DNA of 24,308 nt from JBFEYJ01 sp041546305 (GCA_041546305.1 JBFEWO010000026.1:1-24308), one strand, 5' to 3'; counted from the stretch's first letter, positions 7,901-15,377 are shown. Made by a program: numbers and translations. Notes: generated by a model not told the origin, from the letters alone.

Positions 7901-9909
7901 GACCCTATGTGGCCGCTGCCGGTGATTCGCTCACCATCGATGCGGCGAACATCCTGGCCCCAGTCACGGTGCCCAATCCCGCCTTTGCCGCCGGCAATAA
8001 TCAGGCATTGACCGTGGCGCGGGACTACGGTTTCGGCACCGTGCCTGGGACTGTCACTCTGGGCGGTGTGCCGCTGACGGTTACCAACTGGGGGGCAACG
8101 ACCATCAACGCCCTCGTTCCGCCCGGCGCCCAGACCGGGCAACTGGTGGTGACCCGTGGCGATAACGGCCTCTCCAGTACTACTGGCGTGACCGTTACCG
8201 TGGGCGGTCCGGCCCCTGTTCAGGTGCCGATTGGTGGATCGATTCAGGCGGCGATTGATGCGGCGCTTCCAGGCGATCTGATCCTGGTCCCGCCCGGCAC
8301 CTACACCGAACCTTTGGTGATGTGGAAACCGGTCAAGCTGCAGGGCTGGGGCGCAGCCTCGACCATCATCGACCTCACCGGCACTGATGCCGCCCTGCCT
8401 GCATGGCGCGCCAAGGTGAATGATCTTATCGCCACCGCCCAGGTCGACCTGATCCCCGGACAGACCGGTATTTCCAATCTCGATGAGGGACCGGGCATCC
8501 TGGTGCTGGCCAAGAACGGCTCCTTCTCCGCCCTTGACCCGGCACGTATCGATGGCTTCACCATCACCGGGGCGGCCAAAGCGGGCGGCATCATCGTCAA
8601 TGGATACGCCAGCGGCCTGAGGGTCAGCAATAACCGGGTCGATGCCAATCGCGGCAACTATGGCGGCGGCATCCGTCTCGGCCAGCCCTTTGTCACCGAT
8701 GCCCAGGGGATAGTCAGCTATCCCTCAGCGGTCAATGGCGATATCCAGATTGCCCATAACCAGGTGATCAAGAACGGTACCGTGGGAGCGGCCGGCGGCG
8801 GTGTGGCACTGTTTACCGGCAGTGATCGCTACCAGGTCAGCAATAATTTCATCTGCGGCAACTTCTCCGGTGGCGATGGCGCCGGCATCGGTCACCTCGG
8901 CCTGAGCGATCAGGGCTTGATCAGCGATAACACCATCCTCTTTAACCAGGCCTTCCAGCAGACCGCCGGGGCCGGTGGTGGCGGTGGCGGTATCCTGATC
9001 GCCGGGGCAAGCTCCCTGAACGGGGTCACCCTGAGTCCAGGTGCCGGTTCTGTGGCAGTGGTTAATAACCTGATTCAGGGTAACCAGGCCGGTTCCGGCG
9101 ATGGTGCCGGGATCCTTGCCCGCTTCGTCAACGGTGCCGATGCCCAGGGAGCCGCCGCCCTCTGGCATCGCCTCGATATCTTCAACAATATCGTGGTCAA
9201 TAATGTGACCGGGTTGGCTGGGGCCATCACCCTGCGCGATACCGTGCGGGCTTCGGTCATCAATAACACCATCGCCCATAACGACAGCACGGCAACCGCC
9301 GCCGATGCCTTCAGCGGCGGACCGAGCGTCTCTGCCCCGCTCCCGGCCGGGCTTGCCTCCCGCGCCCACAGTCCGGCGCTGGCCGCAGTGGTGGCCGACA
9401 GCTTCTCCAATCCGGTGCTGGAGAACAATATCCTGTGGCAAAACCGTTCCTTCTACTGGTCAGTGGCACAGAACGGCGGCACCGGCGGACTGCTCCCCGA
9501 CGTCGCCGCCGGCGATCCCGCTGACTATTATGACCTGGGGGTTCTGGGCACCGTCGGCCAGCTCAATCCCATTGGCTCGGTATTGACCGACGTCACGGGC
9601 TACGATGCCAGTAACCAAGCGACGGATCCGCTGTTCATCAGTGCCTACGTTAATGGCGGACCGAGCCATACCCTGGTCCCCGGTCCGCTTACCCTGATCG
9701 AGACCATTCCGGCGTTCGATGAAGGGGGCAACTTTATCGACCTGAGCATGGGACCGCTGACCCTGACCGGTGATTACCACCTTCAGCCAGGCTCAGCGGT
9801 GGTCGATAGCGGGGTAGCCGTCAGCGATCCCCGGCTCACGACGGATATCGATGGTGATCCCCGTCCCAGTGGTGCCGGTGTGGAGCCGGGTGCGGACGAG
9901 CTTCCCTAG
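4909..9909 (+). CDS. giant secreted multidomain protein with SdrD/Cna-B-like modules, IPT/TIG domain and right-handed beta-helix
   Basis: A 1666-aa exported protein. A Sec signal peptide (basic WRQWGKR, hydrophobic core, AHA cleavage after about residue 31) is followed by repeated beta-sandwich modules of the carboxypeptidase-regulatory/SdrD-B type (for example TVFFDRNENGFRDC and GVPNVQVSLYHDDNRDGVID). The Asp-rich loops DDNRDG and DINGDG near residues 600-620 look like calcium-binding, dockerin/EF-hand-like sites. An IPT/TIG-like domain spans about 988-1100. From about 1105 a parallel beta-helix domain runs to the C-terminus, opening with GGSIQAAIDAALPGDLILVP and containing many NN turns and glycine-rich loops. 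It ends with the DSG-DIDGDPRP pattern common to such helices. There is no LPXTG, PEP-CTERM or autotransporter barrel, so secretion beyond the periplasm and anchoring are unresolved. Adhesin, matrix or carbohydrate-active roles are all possible; no catalytic residues were identified. Single gene, own terminator. Confidence 0.9.
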   Translation: MAIAVWRQWGKRLWVVGISLMSTFIVPQAHALNISVVDANGAPVSGFRWMIEEDTTHPVTPGVTVADSLSVGIHRSYAPLALDKGGRPSTGTAAGATATVDLPVSQRYVVSVLPLNGHSNGGANVTVGQENVTVIVNPLPMPTAQISIFAFHDIRPLNNVPDLPQEEGLPGFSVLLSDAAGAISQDVFGNPLGTSYSLDTNGNPVFDANGDPIAAQRGSGTIKTDANGDALIKYLAPGKYGIQLVPPIGQGWQQTNTIEGTRTIDTWVRAGEPSVFGEFGPPNRHVFFGFVQPFNNLPAGVAAGSVSGRVVNAHNSAPPDFTFNNGHPIPDCWVGLNELGSRTAVYATPCNPDSSFTINGVPPGDYQVTLWDSHQDVIFNINGLTMPADGSDVAMGDLPVFRWFGTLKNTVFFDRNENGFRDCITPSCTDNKLDDVPLAGQNINLRFRDGSIYQSLPTDINGEANMEEVFPFFKFLVAEVDFARLKATGATVITDGGGPVLSDQGWDYPSRGRLTPQPQCDNIDANGACVGPQINPNTGNNLSRTVTGPVLTMGTQTFIGLTNVIEWGKKPYRRKQHGGISGIVYYATTRAENDPRYAAGEPWEPGVPNVQVSLYHDDNRDGVIDDINGDGAVTLSDVDNYPFGWRWGTQPMGPEDVDRNGNGVFNGGDAIAAVRTDSWDRNLPTGCQAQPFTVNGIQTQECFEGLRTFNQVRDAVFDGGYAISHYQHGGIDSGSKLWPLPQGDYIVAFDAPPGYRQIHEEDKNVDFGDRYSPNPLLLPPVCVGDPHTVPASLTLFPGVDAPYAGQTRPECNRKQVSVIKGKNTAADFFVFTEVPKSARVVGFLLNDFANVFDPNSPSYGEKFGVPWLPVSIQDFAGNEVARVYTDEWGTYNALVPSTYTVNLPTPSGVSPNMLRVCLNHPGPIVNPQDASVMITDPRFDPGLSQLCYTFDAWPGKTTYVDTPILPVVATAGRTDYPLDCEFADGTPVIHAVSGPAGGPYVAAAGDSLTIDAANILAPVTVPNPAFAAGNNQALTVARDYGFGTVPGTVTLGGVPLTVTNWGATTINALVPPGAQTGQLVVTRGDNGLSSTTGVTVTVGGPAPVQVPIGGSIQAAIDAALPGDLILVPPGTYTEPLVMWKPVKLQGWGAASTIIDLTGTDAALPAWRAKVNDLIATAQVDLIPGQTGISNLDEGPGILVLAKNGSFSALDPARIDGFTITGAAKAGGIIVNGYASGLRVSNNRVDANRGNYGGGIRLGQPFVTDAQGIVSYPSAVNGDIQIAHNQVIKNGTVGAAGGGVALFTGSDRYQVSNNFICGNFSGGDGAGIGHLGLSDQGLISDNTILFNQAFQQTAGAGGGGGGILIAGASSLNGVTLSPGAGSVAVVNNLIQGNQAGSGDGAGILARFVNGADAQGAAALWHRLDIFNNIVVNNVTGLAGAITLRDTVRASVINNTIAHNDSTATAADAFSGGPSVSAPLPAGLASRAHSPALAAVVADSFSNPVLENNILWQNRSFYWSVAQNGGTGGLLPDVAAGDPADYYDLGVLGTVGQLNPIGSVLTDVTGYDASNQATDPLFISAYVNGGPSHTLVPGPLTLIETIPAFDEGGNFIDLSMGPLTLTGDYHLQPGSAVVDSGVAVSDPRLTTDIDGDPRPSGAGVEPGADELP

Positions 9910-9932
9910 CAATATAACTTCATTAGAAAAAT

Positions 9933-9965
9933 AAAGGCCTGAGTGACACCTTCACTCAGGCCTTT
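9933..9965. terminator. bidirectional Rho-independent terminator
   Basis: A perfect 13-bp stem, AAAGGCCTGAGTG pairing with CACTCAGGCCTTT around a 7-nt loop, starts 24 bp after the stop of the secreted protein. It is followed by a T-run on the plus strand and preceded by an A-run, so it can stop transcription from both sides. It sits between convergent genes (giant secreted protein on plus, sulfite dehydrogenase pair on minus). Confidence 0.92.
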
Positions 9966-10161
9966 TATTGATTATTGCATCACATTATCTGTTACAGATA
10001 ACTGCGTGAGTTATATCAGGAGCGAGCAATAAGGAGATGCCAGGAAGAGCCTGGTAACGAAACCTGGTATTTCAGATATGCGTTCAGATACAACAAATTC
10101 GATTTTGCCGTTATCAGTTTTCCGTATGCCGGCGCCCATCATCAATGAATAAAGCCATGTC

Positions 10162-10590
10162 CTACTTCTTTAGGGAAATGTCGTCCAGATCCCCTGACTC
10201 AACGTTCCAATCAGCAGGCACAATCTTGTTCTGCACCAGCAGCAATTCAAGAAGCTCCTGATAGGCCTGCTTATTCAATGAGCCGGGATAGTTCTGCGGC
10301 ATGGCAGTGCTCATATATTCGAACAATCGCTGTGCATTACCGTAACTTTCAAGATTTACATGGTCACCCATAAGGGCGGGGCCGATGAGGCCCTTGCCAT
10401 CCTGCCCATGACAGATTGAGCAGTGCTGACTGTACAGAGCCCAACCGGTGTCATTCCCCTCCTTGGTGGTATTACACCCCGTCAGGAACATGCTGGCTGA
10501 GTACACAGCAAATAAGCTTAACAATCGGTAAGAGGAACGAGCGCGGCTTACCCGATAAATGTGATCTGATGTGGAATCACGGCTTCCCAT
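10162..10590 (-). CDS. lipoprotein monoheme cytochrome c, electron acceptor of the sulfite dehydrogenase
   Basis: A 142-aa cytochrome with one heme-binding CSICH (residues 57-61) and a likely axial Met97 in AMPQNYPG. The N-terminus carries a hydrophobic segment ending in the lipobox LTGC (Cys39), so it should be tethered to the envelope by lipid. Residues 62-71 (GQDGKGLIGP) are typical of class I cytochromes. It directly follows the molybdenum subunit, overlapping its 3' end by 43 nt, and would accept electrons from it and pass them to the respiratory chain, as SorB or the cytochrome part of SoxCD does. SoxD usually carries more heme sites, so this is closer to a SorB-like partner. ATG at 10590 is the first start; a TTG about 66 nt later (codon 23) is a shorter alternative that still keeps the signal. 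Confidence 0.85.
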   Translation of the reverse strand: MGSRDSTSDHIYRVSRARSSYRLLSLFAVYSASMFLTGCNTTKEGNDTGWALYSQHCSICHGQDGKGLIGPALMGDHVNLESYGNAQRLFEYMSTAMPQNYPGSLNKQAYQELLELLLVQNKIVPADWNVESGDLDDISLKK

Positions 10591-11786
10591 AAATACCCCT
10601 TCAGGTTGTGTTTTTGCTTATCAATGGGGATCTGCGCATGGCCTTTTTCATCGGTGGCACGCGGCGTTATTGTCAATGTTCCGGGTTTGACATTGATAGC
10701 GAACTCCCAGCGCACCCCGGCGGCGCCGATGTTCGGACCAACAAGTTTTGCCGGCTTGTAGGTTTTTCCCTCGTCCAGACTGACTTCCACCTTTTTGATC
10801 TTGCCGAAGGGCGACCAGGCATACCCATGCAGGATCTGGTTACCGGCCGGGAGAGTGGCGGAACGGGGCAAGGCCAGGACGCTTTTAACCGTCGTTTCCT
10901 GGATGAGCTCTCCTTCGGGTGGTCCCTCCGGGTCAGCGTAATCTTCCCCTATCAACACATAGCTGCTGGTATTCCATCTGGAGTAGAGCTGCTCCTCCGC
11001 AACGTGCAGGCGGCCTAGCCATTTGACGTTGTAGCTGCCCACCCAGCCCGGGACCAGCAAGCGAACCGGAAAACCGTGATCATAGGGCAGCGGCGCGCCA
11101 TTCATGGAGGTGACCAGCAGGGTGTCTTCGGCCAGGGCTTTTCCAATGGGAAGTGGTTTATGCAGCCCTGACTCGTCTAATCCGTAAGCCATAATCGAGA
11201 CGGCAGAATTCTTCAGGCCAGCTTGTTCGAGCACTCCGGAAAGCGGTACCCCGCTCCACTCCGCGACACCATAGCCACCGGTGAACCACTGGGTGCCCTG
11301 CCCCGGCTTGCCAAGCAGTTCGTTAAAGAGCGAACGACCATTACCGCCACACTCGATGAAACGGGTAACCGTTTTTGATGGCATTTTGAGCAAATCGTCG
11401 TAGCTGAGTTCCAACTCCCTTTCGACACCTGCCCCATCCACACGTAATCGCCAGGTGGCGGCGTCGATAATCGGGGTGCCTGTGTGATTGCGGATAAAAA
11501 ACTGCCCAGTATCCATCAGAAAACGGGGATCATTCTGCTTCTGCATCCAGCTCATCTCTACGCTGGTGCCATGGTGAATAAAATAGGGCTCAGGTAAGGG
11601 TTTAACGTGTAAGCGGTTGCCGGCAGGTTTAGTTATGCCGCTTGATTCATCTTCTGCCGCAAGCGAGGGGCTAATTCCGGAGGCCATGAGCACGGCACTG
11701 CCTCCTCCCACGAAAGTGAGAAAATTACGCCGGGAGAGGCCGTGAGCTTTGACACTCATGGTGTTTATTTCACGGAAAGTTCCCAT
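10548..11786 (-). CDS. Tat-exported sulfite dehydrogenase, molybdopterin subunit (SoxC/SorA-like)
   Basis: A 412-aa periplasmic molybdenum enzyme of the sulfite oxidase family, predicted to oxidise sulfite or a protein-bound sulfane intermediate and hand electrons to the cytochrome encoded next. It carries a twin-arginine signal (LSRRNFLTFVGG, RR at 19-20) and the molybdenum-ligand cysteine in RFIECGGNGRS (Cys146). The dimerisation-domain hallmark PGWVGSYNVKWLGRLHV follows near 246-262, and the C-terminal Mo-co dimer domain includes YAWSPFGKIKKVEVSLD. I chose ATG at 11786 because AGAGGGG lies 8 nt before it; a second ATG at 11759 would also keep the Tat motif, and the open frame extends a further 26 codons upstream without support. 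It resembles SoxC in sequence style, but no soxAXYZB genes are in the window, so the exact role in Sox or a stand-alone sulfite pathway is open. Confidence 0.9.
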   Translation of the reverse strand: MGTFREINTMSVKAHGLSRRNFLTFVGGGSAVLMASGISPSLAAEDESSGITKPAGNRLHVKPLPEPYFIHHGTSVEMSWMQKQNDPRFLMDTGQFFIRNHTGTPIIDAATWRLRVDGAGVERELELSYDDLLKMPSKTVTRFIECGGNGRSLFNELLGKPGQGTQWFTGGYGVAEWSGVPLSGVLEQAGLKNSAVSIMAYGLDESGLHKPLPIGKALAEDTLLVTSMNGAPLPYDHGFPVRLLVPGWVGSYNVKWLGRLHVAEEQLYSRWNTSSYVLIGEDYADPEGPPEGELIQETTVKSVLALPRSATLPAGNQILHGYAWSPFGKIKKVEVSLDEGKTYKPAKLVGPNIGAAGVRWEFAINVKPGTLTITPRATDEKGHAQIPIDKQKHNLKGYLWEAVIPHQITFIG

Positions 11787-11974
11787 ACATGACACCCCTC
11801 TCTCATCTGCAGAGCTTATAGATGTTCCCTCTTTTAACGTAGAAGAGGGTTCCAGAGGCGTCAAGGAAGTCTCACAGTATAAATGTAATATCTCGCTGGA
11901 ATAACAGGGTTAGGTTACCCCCATCGGCGTGCTCATCCCCTCTTCGTCAGCAGTAGAATCCATTGTGCTGTTGG

Positions 11975-11990
11975 CTACACTGCTGTGTAG
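11975..11990. promoter_or_regulatory. 16-bp perfect palindrome, candidate operator
   Basis: CTACAC-TGCT-GTGTAG is a perfect inverted repeat with 6-bp arms. It is 39 bp upstream of the Spy/CpxP-like start and inside the 243-bp region shared with the divergent sulfite dehydrogenase. Size and position fit a dimeric transcription factor site that could act on either gene. I cannot name the regulator and no regulator gene is nearby. Confidence 0.4.
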
Positions 11991-12029
11991 ATATCGTAAG
12001 TTCGTAATCTTGACTGAAGGAGGCCCGAA

Positions 12030-12632
12030 ATGCGTACCAAAAAGAGAGTTTTCACCACGATCTTTGCTCTTACCTTGCTGTCACCTGTTGCCAGTGACTT
12101 GTCTGCCCAGGACGAACCGCAAAAAATCTACTCAGGTGATTACGGAATGGGCCCTGGCATGATGAGAGGCTGGGATGCGGATCCGCACCAACGATGGGGT
12201 GACTGGGATGGTTGGCACGGTCGGGGCATGATGGGGCCTGGGATGATGTATGGACCTGGGCCAATGATGGGACCGGGTATGATGTACGGTCCTGGCTCGA
12301 TGATGGGCCCCGGCATGATGTATGGCTATGGCCCGGGAAGTGCACTTAACCTGAATGAATCGCAACAGAAAAAAATCGACGAGATCCAGGAGGACCTTCG
12401 CAAGAAGCACTGGGACCTCATGGGAAAAATGAACGATGAATATGCCAAGCTGGGGAAACTCTACAGTGCAGAAAAGCGCGACCCGGATGCTATCGATAAG
12501 CAGTTGCAGCAGATTTTCAATCTCAGACGTCAAATGATGATGGAAGCGGTAAGGGCACAGAATCGCATGGAAGAGCAACTGACCGATGAACAGAAGCAAC
12601 AACTGCGCAGTTACGGATCCGGTTGGAGGTAG
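12030..12632 (+). CDS. Spy/CpxP-like periplasmic protein with Met/Gly-rich repeats
   Basis: A 200-aa exported protein with a signal peptide (MRTKKRVFTTIFALTLLSPV, cleavage near LSA, residue 26). Residues 38-103 are extremely Met/Gly/Pro/Tyr-rich and contain three near-identical 12-residue units of the form MMGPGMMYGPGx. From about 106 the protein is helical and charged. A Spy/CpxP/ZraP-type LTxxQ motif is seen as LTDEQ at 184-188, with a weaker counterpart LNESQQ at 108-113. Spy-family proteins bind misfolded periplasmic proteins or metals under envelope stress; the Met-rich segment suggests copper(I) or silver binding, as in other Met-rich periplasmic proteins, but this is inference. The start is fixed by GAAGGAGG eight nt upstream. 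It is divergent from the sulfite dehydrogenase and stands alone. Confidence 0.85.
   Translation: MRTKKRVFTTIFALTLLSPVASDLSAQDEPQKIYSGDYGMGPGMMRGWDADPHQRWGDWDGWHGRGMMGPGMMYGPGPMMGPGMMYGPGSMMGPGMMYGYGPGSALNLNESQQKKIDEIQEDLRKKHWDLMGKMNDEYAKLGKLYSAEKRDPDAIDKQLQQIFNLRRQMMMEAVRAQNRMEEQLTDEQKQQLRSYGSGWR
12228..12335 (+). repeat. three 36-bp in-frame tandem repeats coding a Met/Gly-rich segment
   Basis: Three consecutive 36-bp units each encode MMGPGMMYG plus three variable residues (PGP, PGS, YGP). The units differ mostly at third codon positions (for example GGGCCTGGG, GGACCGGGT and GGCCCCGGC), so the protein pattern is kept while DNA diverges. That indicates selection on the peptide rather than a fresh duplication. 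A shorter related piece (GMGPGMMRG) lies upstream at residues 39-47. Confidence 0.85.
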
Positions 12633-12649
12633 AGGGTGGCTCTGAAATG

Positions 12650-12686
12650 ATTGATGTGGCGGATTTTAATTCGCCGCATCATCAAT
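12650..12686. terminator. imperfect hairpin between convergent genes, possible terminator
   Basis: ATTGATG and GGCG on the left pair with CGCC and CATCAAT on the right, with a small bulge, around a T/A-rich loop. It lies just after the Spy-like gene and touches the end of the convergent hydrolase gene. There is no good T-run, so termination is only likely from its position. Confidence 0.4.
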
Positions 12687-13588
12687 TACCGAGTTAATTC
12701 CATCCGATCAGCTGTTGATGTGCGCCTGAAGAAATGGATAAGTTCGTCTCTCAGCAATTCCATGCGTTCTATCGAGTCATGATCTGCCCCGGGCAAAGTG
12801 ATTAATTCCACATTGTTATTTGGCCGTTTGACATAGATCGCCTCTGCATCAGAAACCGGTACACGGCTATCATCGCAACCGTGAACCAGCAGTACCGGAC
12901 AGGTAACCTTCTGTATGGTGTTTACCGGGGCGATTGCCTCGTACTTCACGCCAATGGTCCTCTCAATGTAGTGAATTACGGCCCAACCGAAAGGAAAATA
13001 AGGGATTCGGTGGGAATGCATCTGTCGGCGCATCAGTTCTTCAGGATGGGCAAACGCAGCAATACTCACTACAGCAGCCACCTCACTGCGACGTGAGGCG
13101 AGAAGCAGTGCAGCAGCGGCTCCCACGGAATGGCCCAACAGGGCAATCCGGTGCGGATCGACTTCATGCCTTGCCGACAGCCAGTCAAAGGCATGATTCA
13201 GATCCTCGGCAAAACGTGGCAGTGAGGAAAAATTATCCGTATCACTGCTGCCATGGTTGCGTGCATCGAAAAGCAGTGTTGCAAAGCCAGCCTGGTGAAG
13301 CCATGAGGCGAAAGGGAGCATGAACTCTGCATTTCCACCCCAGCCATGTATCGCCACCACCCCCTGTGTAACGCCATTGCCGACGATGGGAGGTATATAC
13401 CATGCGAACAACTGCTTTCCGTTTTCGGTTTGAATGAAGACGGTACGATACGGCAGTGCCATGTCTGCCGGGGAGCCGGATTCGACGATTCTTGGGGCGC
13501 GGTACGCGCGGTGGACGAGAGTGGTCAGGAAGAAGTAGCCTCCCAGCAACGACAACACGACCGCCAGCGTAAAAATGGTGAAGTTCAT
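12686..13588 (-). CDS. membrane-anchored alpha/beta hydrolase
   Basis: A 300-aa protein with an N-terminal hydrophobic helix (residues about 4-24) that anchors the enzyme in the membrane, followed by a complete alpha/beta hydrolase domain. The oxyanion segment HGWGGNAEF is at 81-89. The nucleophile elbow is GHSVG with Ser154, the acid is Asp239/240 in HGCDDSRVP, and His270 sits in GADHDS. The catalytic triad is therefore complete. The layout matches the serine aminopeptidase/lysophospholipase-like branch that includes small membrane hydrolases. The substrate (ester, lipid or peptide) cannot be told from sequence. It has no operon partner: it is convergent with the Spy-like gene and separated from the YHS gene by about 110 bp. 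Confidence 0.88.
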   Translation of the reverse strand: MNFTIFTLAVVLSLLGGYFFLTTLVHRAYRAPRIVESGSPADMALPYRTVFIQTENGKQLFAWYIPPIVGNGVTQGVVAIHGWGGNAEFMLPFASWLHQAGFATLLFDARNHGSSDTDNFSSLPRFAEDLNHAFDWLSARHEVDPHRIALLGHSVGAAAALLLASRRSEVAAVVSIAAFAHPEELMRRQMHSHRIPYFPFGWAVIHYIERTIGVKYEAIAPVNTIQKVTCPVLLVHGCDDSRVPVSDAEAIYVKRPNNNVELITLPGADHDSIERMELLRDELIHFFRRTSTADRMELTR

Positions 13589-13698
13589 CGGGATTCCATC
13601 ATTCGAGTCACTCAGTTCTGGGCAAGATCGGTGGGCGATCTCACAAGCCTGATTCGATGCTTCATCTCATCTCGTCCGGCTCTTAAATTGTCCAAGCT

Positions 13699-14202
13699 TC
13701 AGCTGTGGCGGTGCCCGCTGTGACCGTGAGGATCTGGCCGCACCTCGCGGCTCGCCACTTCGGACTCCTCGAGGAAGTGAATAAAGGCGCGCTGCAGCCG
13801 CACGCTCCAACCCTGACCAAGGCGCTCACCGGCCTGCTGTAATCGACCCTCAATCTGCCCAGCGGTCGACTGCAGCAGGTCGTAGGTGATGCTGATCTCA
13901 TTACCACTGATATCGATGCTTGTGACGCCCATCATGGCCCGCAACTCATCAGCCACCTCTTCCGCCTGTGCACTGGTCAACGGCTTGTCGAGATGCAGCC
14001 GACGCCGTTTTAACACCAGTTGGCCGGATTGTTTCGGTGCGGGCTCCCCCGGCTTGCCGATGTAGAGGTGCGGGTTGGCGAGGAAGTGTTCACGGCACTG
14101 CTCGGAGCAGAAGGCGAAGCGCATGCCCTCGAAGGTGACAACGAGCTGCTCCGGGTCGACCAGCATACCGCACACCGGGTCCCTAACCTTTTCCGTTTCC
14201 AT
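13699..14202 (-). CDS. YHS-domain protein with HMA-like segment and His-rich C-terminus
   Basis: A 167-aa cytoplasmic protein. The YHS domain is at residues 7-50, with DPVCGM (Cys11) and FCSEQCREHF (Cys32, Cys36), a pattern found in heavy-metal-handling proteins including the N-termini of some P-type ATPases. Residues about 65-145 could adopt an HMA-like ferredoxin fold, with LRAMMGVTSIDISGNEISITYD matching the beta-alpha-beta turn pattern, but without CxxC. The tail ends HGHSGHRHS. Such proteins commonly bind copper, zinc or nickel. I chose ATG at 14202, not the upstream one at 14241, because AAAGGAGG precedes it and the domain begins there. It lies 89 bp after the permease gene and is probably the last gene of the exporter operon, suggesting that the exporter deals with a metal or metal stress. 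Confidence 0.82.
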   Translation of the reverse strand: METEKVRDPVCGMLVDPEQLVVTFEGMRFAFCSEQCREHFLANPHLYIGKPGEPAPKQSGQLVLKRRRLHLDKPLTSAQAEEVADELRAMMGVTSIDISGNEISITYDLLQSTAGQIEGRLQQAGERLGQGWSVRLQRAFIHFLEESEVASREVRPDPHGHSGHRHS

Positions 14203-14291
14203 CGCTGTGCCTCCTTTTGCCGCTATCTTCAATCCGACCACCGGAGATTATTCAAGTGTAGAAACCGCTCATGCTACGTACAAAACATTCC

Positions 14292-15377
14292 TCAGGGCTG
14301 TTGACGGCGAAACACCAGTGCTGCGAGACCGAAGAACAACGCGCCAATGCCGGCCAGCGCCAGCGCCTGCGGCCATAATACCTCGATGCCGACGCCCTTG
14401 AGGAAGATGCCGAGGACCACGTCCATGTAGTAGCGCAACGGGCTGCCTAGCGAGAGCGTCTGCAGGAATTCGGGCATGCTGGCGATCGGTGCCAGGGTGC
14501 CGGAGAGGAACATGATCGGGAACAGACCGAAAAAGGAGAGCAGTAGCGCCTGCTGCAAGGTACGGCACACAGCGGCGATGAGCACACCGATGCCGATGGC
14601 GCTAAGCAGGAAAAGCCCAGTGAGCAGGATGAACAGGGCGAGGCTGCCGCGCAGCGGCACGCCGAACCACCAGACGATGAGCAGGCTGGGAAACACCGAC
14701 AGCACGCCGATGGCCAGCGTCGGCAGGGTCTTGGCGAGGAAGAGCTCTGCGGTGCGGATTGGGGTGACCCGCAGCTGCTCGATGGTGCCGACCTCCTTTT
14801 CGCGCACGATGCTCGCCGCCGGGTGGATCACCCCGACCATCAGCGCCGCCAGCGCGATCATCGACAGCACGATGAAGCGGGTGTAGGTGAGGTCCGGGTT
14901 ATACCAGACGCGTACCACTGCCTCCACCGGTGGGCCCGCACCGGTCTCGCTCTGGAGGTGTTGCAGCGCCTGCAGGATGTAGTTGCGCGCGGTCGTTGCA
15001 GTGTTCGCGTTGCTGCCGTCGAGCAGCACCTGCAGCGCTGGCGCCTCGCTGCGCAGCACCGCCTGCATAAAGCGCGGCGGGATCACCAGCGCCGCCCTCG
15101 CCCGCCCCCGCAGGAGCCACTCCTCGGCGTGACGCACGTCGGCGGGATGGCCGACCAGGTCGAAGGCGCCGCCTCGGGTCAACCCGTCGACCAGGGCGCG
15201 GCTCATCGGAGTACGGTCCTGGTCGAGTACCGCCAGCGGCAGGTGTCTGAGGTCGAGCGCCAGGGCGTAGGCACAGATCACCACTTCCACCGTGTACAAC
15301 CACAAAATCAGAATCAGGATCACCCGGTCACGCAGAAACTGGGTCAGTTCCTTGACCAGCAGGCTCGCCAGGCGCAT
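14292..15377 (-). CDS. ABC-2 type transporter permease, second subunit (YbhR-like)
   Basis: A 361-aa membrane subunit. There is one N-terminal helix (ILILILWLYTVEVVICAYAL), a large periplasmic domain (about 45-175), and five or six helices at the C-terminus. The conserved ABC-2 cytoplasmic loop IVREKEVGTIEQLRVTPI is followed by the coupling-helix region. This is the YbhS/YbhR topology. The frame is open 105 codons further upstream, but that part overlaps the other permease and is Arg/His-rich nonsense. ATG at 15377 overlaps its stop codon (ATGA) and has AAGGTGG upstream, so I use it. It should pair with the other permease to form the channel driven by the double ATPase. Confidence 0.9.
   Translation of the reverse strand: MRLASLLVKELTQFLRDRVILILILWLYTVEVVICAYALALDLRHLPLAVLDQDRTPMSRALVDGLTRGGAFDLVGHPADVRHAEEWLLRGRARAALVIPPRFMQAVLRSEAPALQVLLDGSNANTATTARNYILQALQHLQSETGAGPPVEAVVRVWYNPDLTYTRFIVLSMIALAALMVGVIHPAASIVREKEVGTIEQLRVTPIRTAELFLAKTLPTLAIGVLSVFPSLLIVWWFGVPLRGSLALFILLTGLFLLSAIGIGVLIAAVCRTLQQALLLSFFGLFPIMFLSGTLAPIASMPEFLQTLSLGSPLRYYMDVVLGIFLKGVGIEVLWPQALALAGIGALFFGLAALVFRRQQP

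Noticed and set aside
7441..8142. 233-aa antisense open frame, and a similar one at 8725-9441
   Set aside because: Low-complexity, Gly/Arg/His-rich translation typical of antisense shadows of the beta-helix coding region.
10548..11786. Calling the molybdenum enzyme definitively SoxC of a Sox system
   Set aside because: No soxAXYZB genes in the window and the cytochrome has a single heme with a lipobox; the safer name is SoxC/SorA-like.
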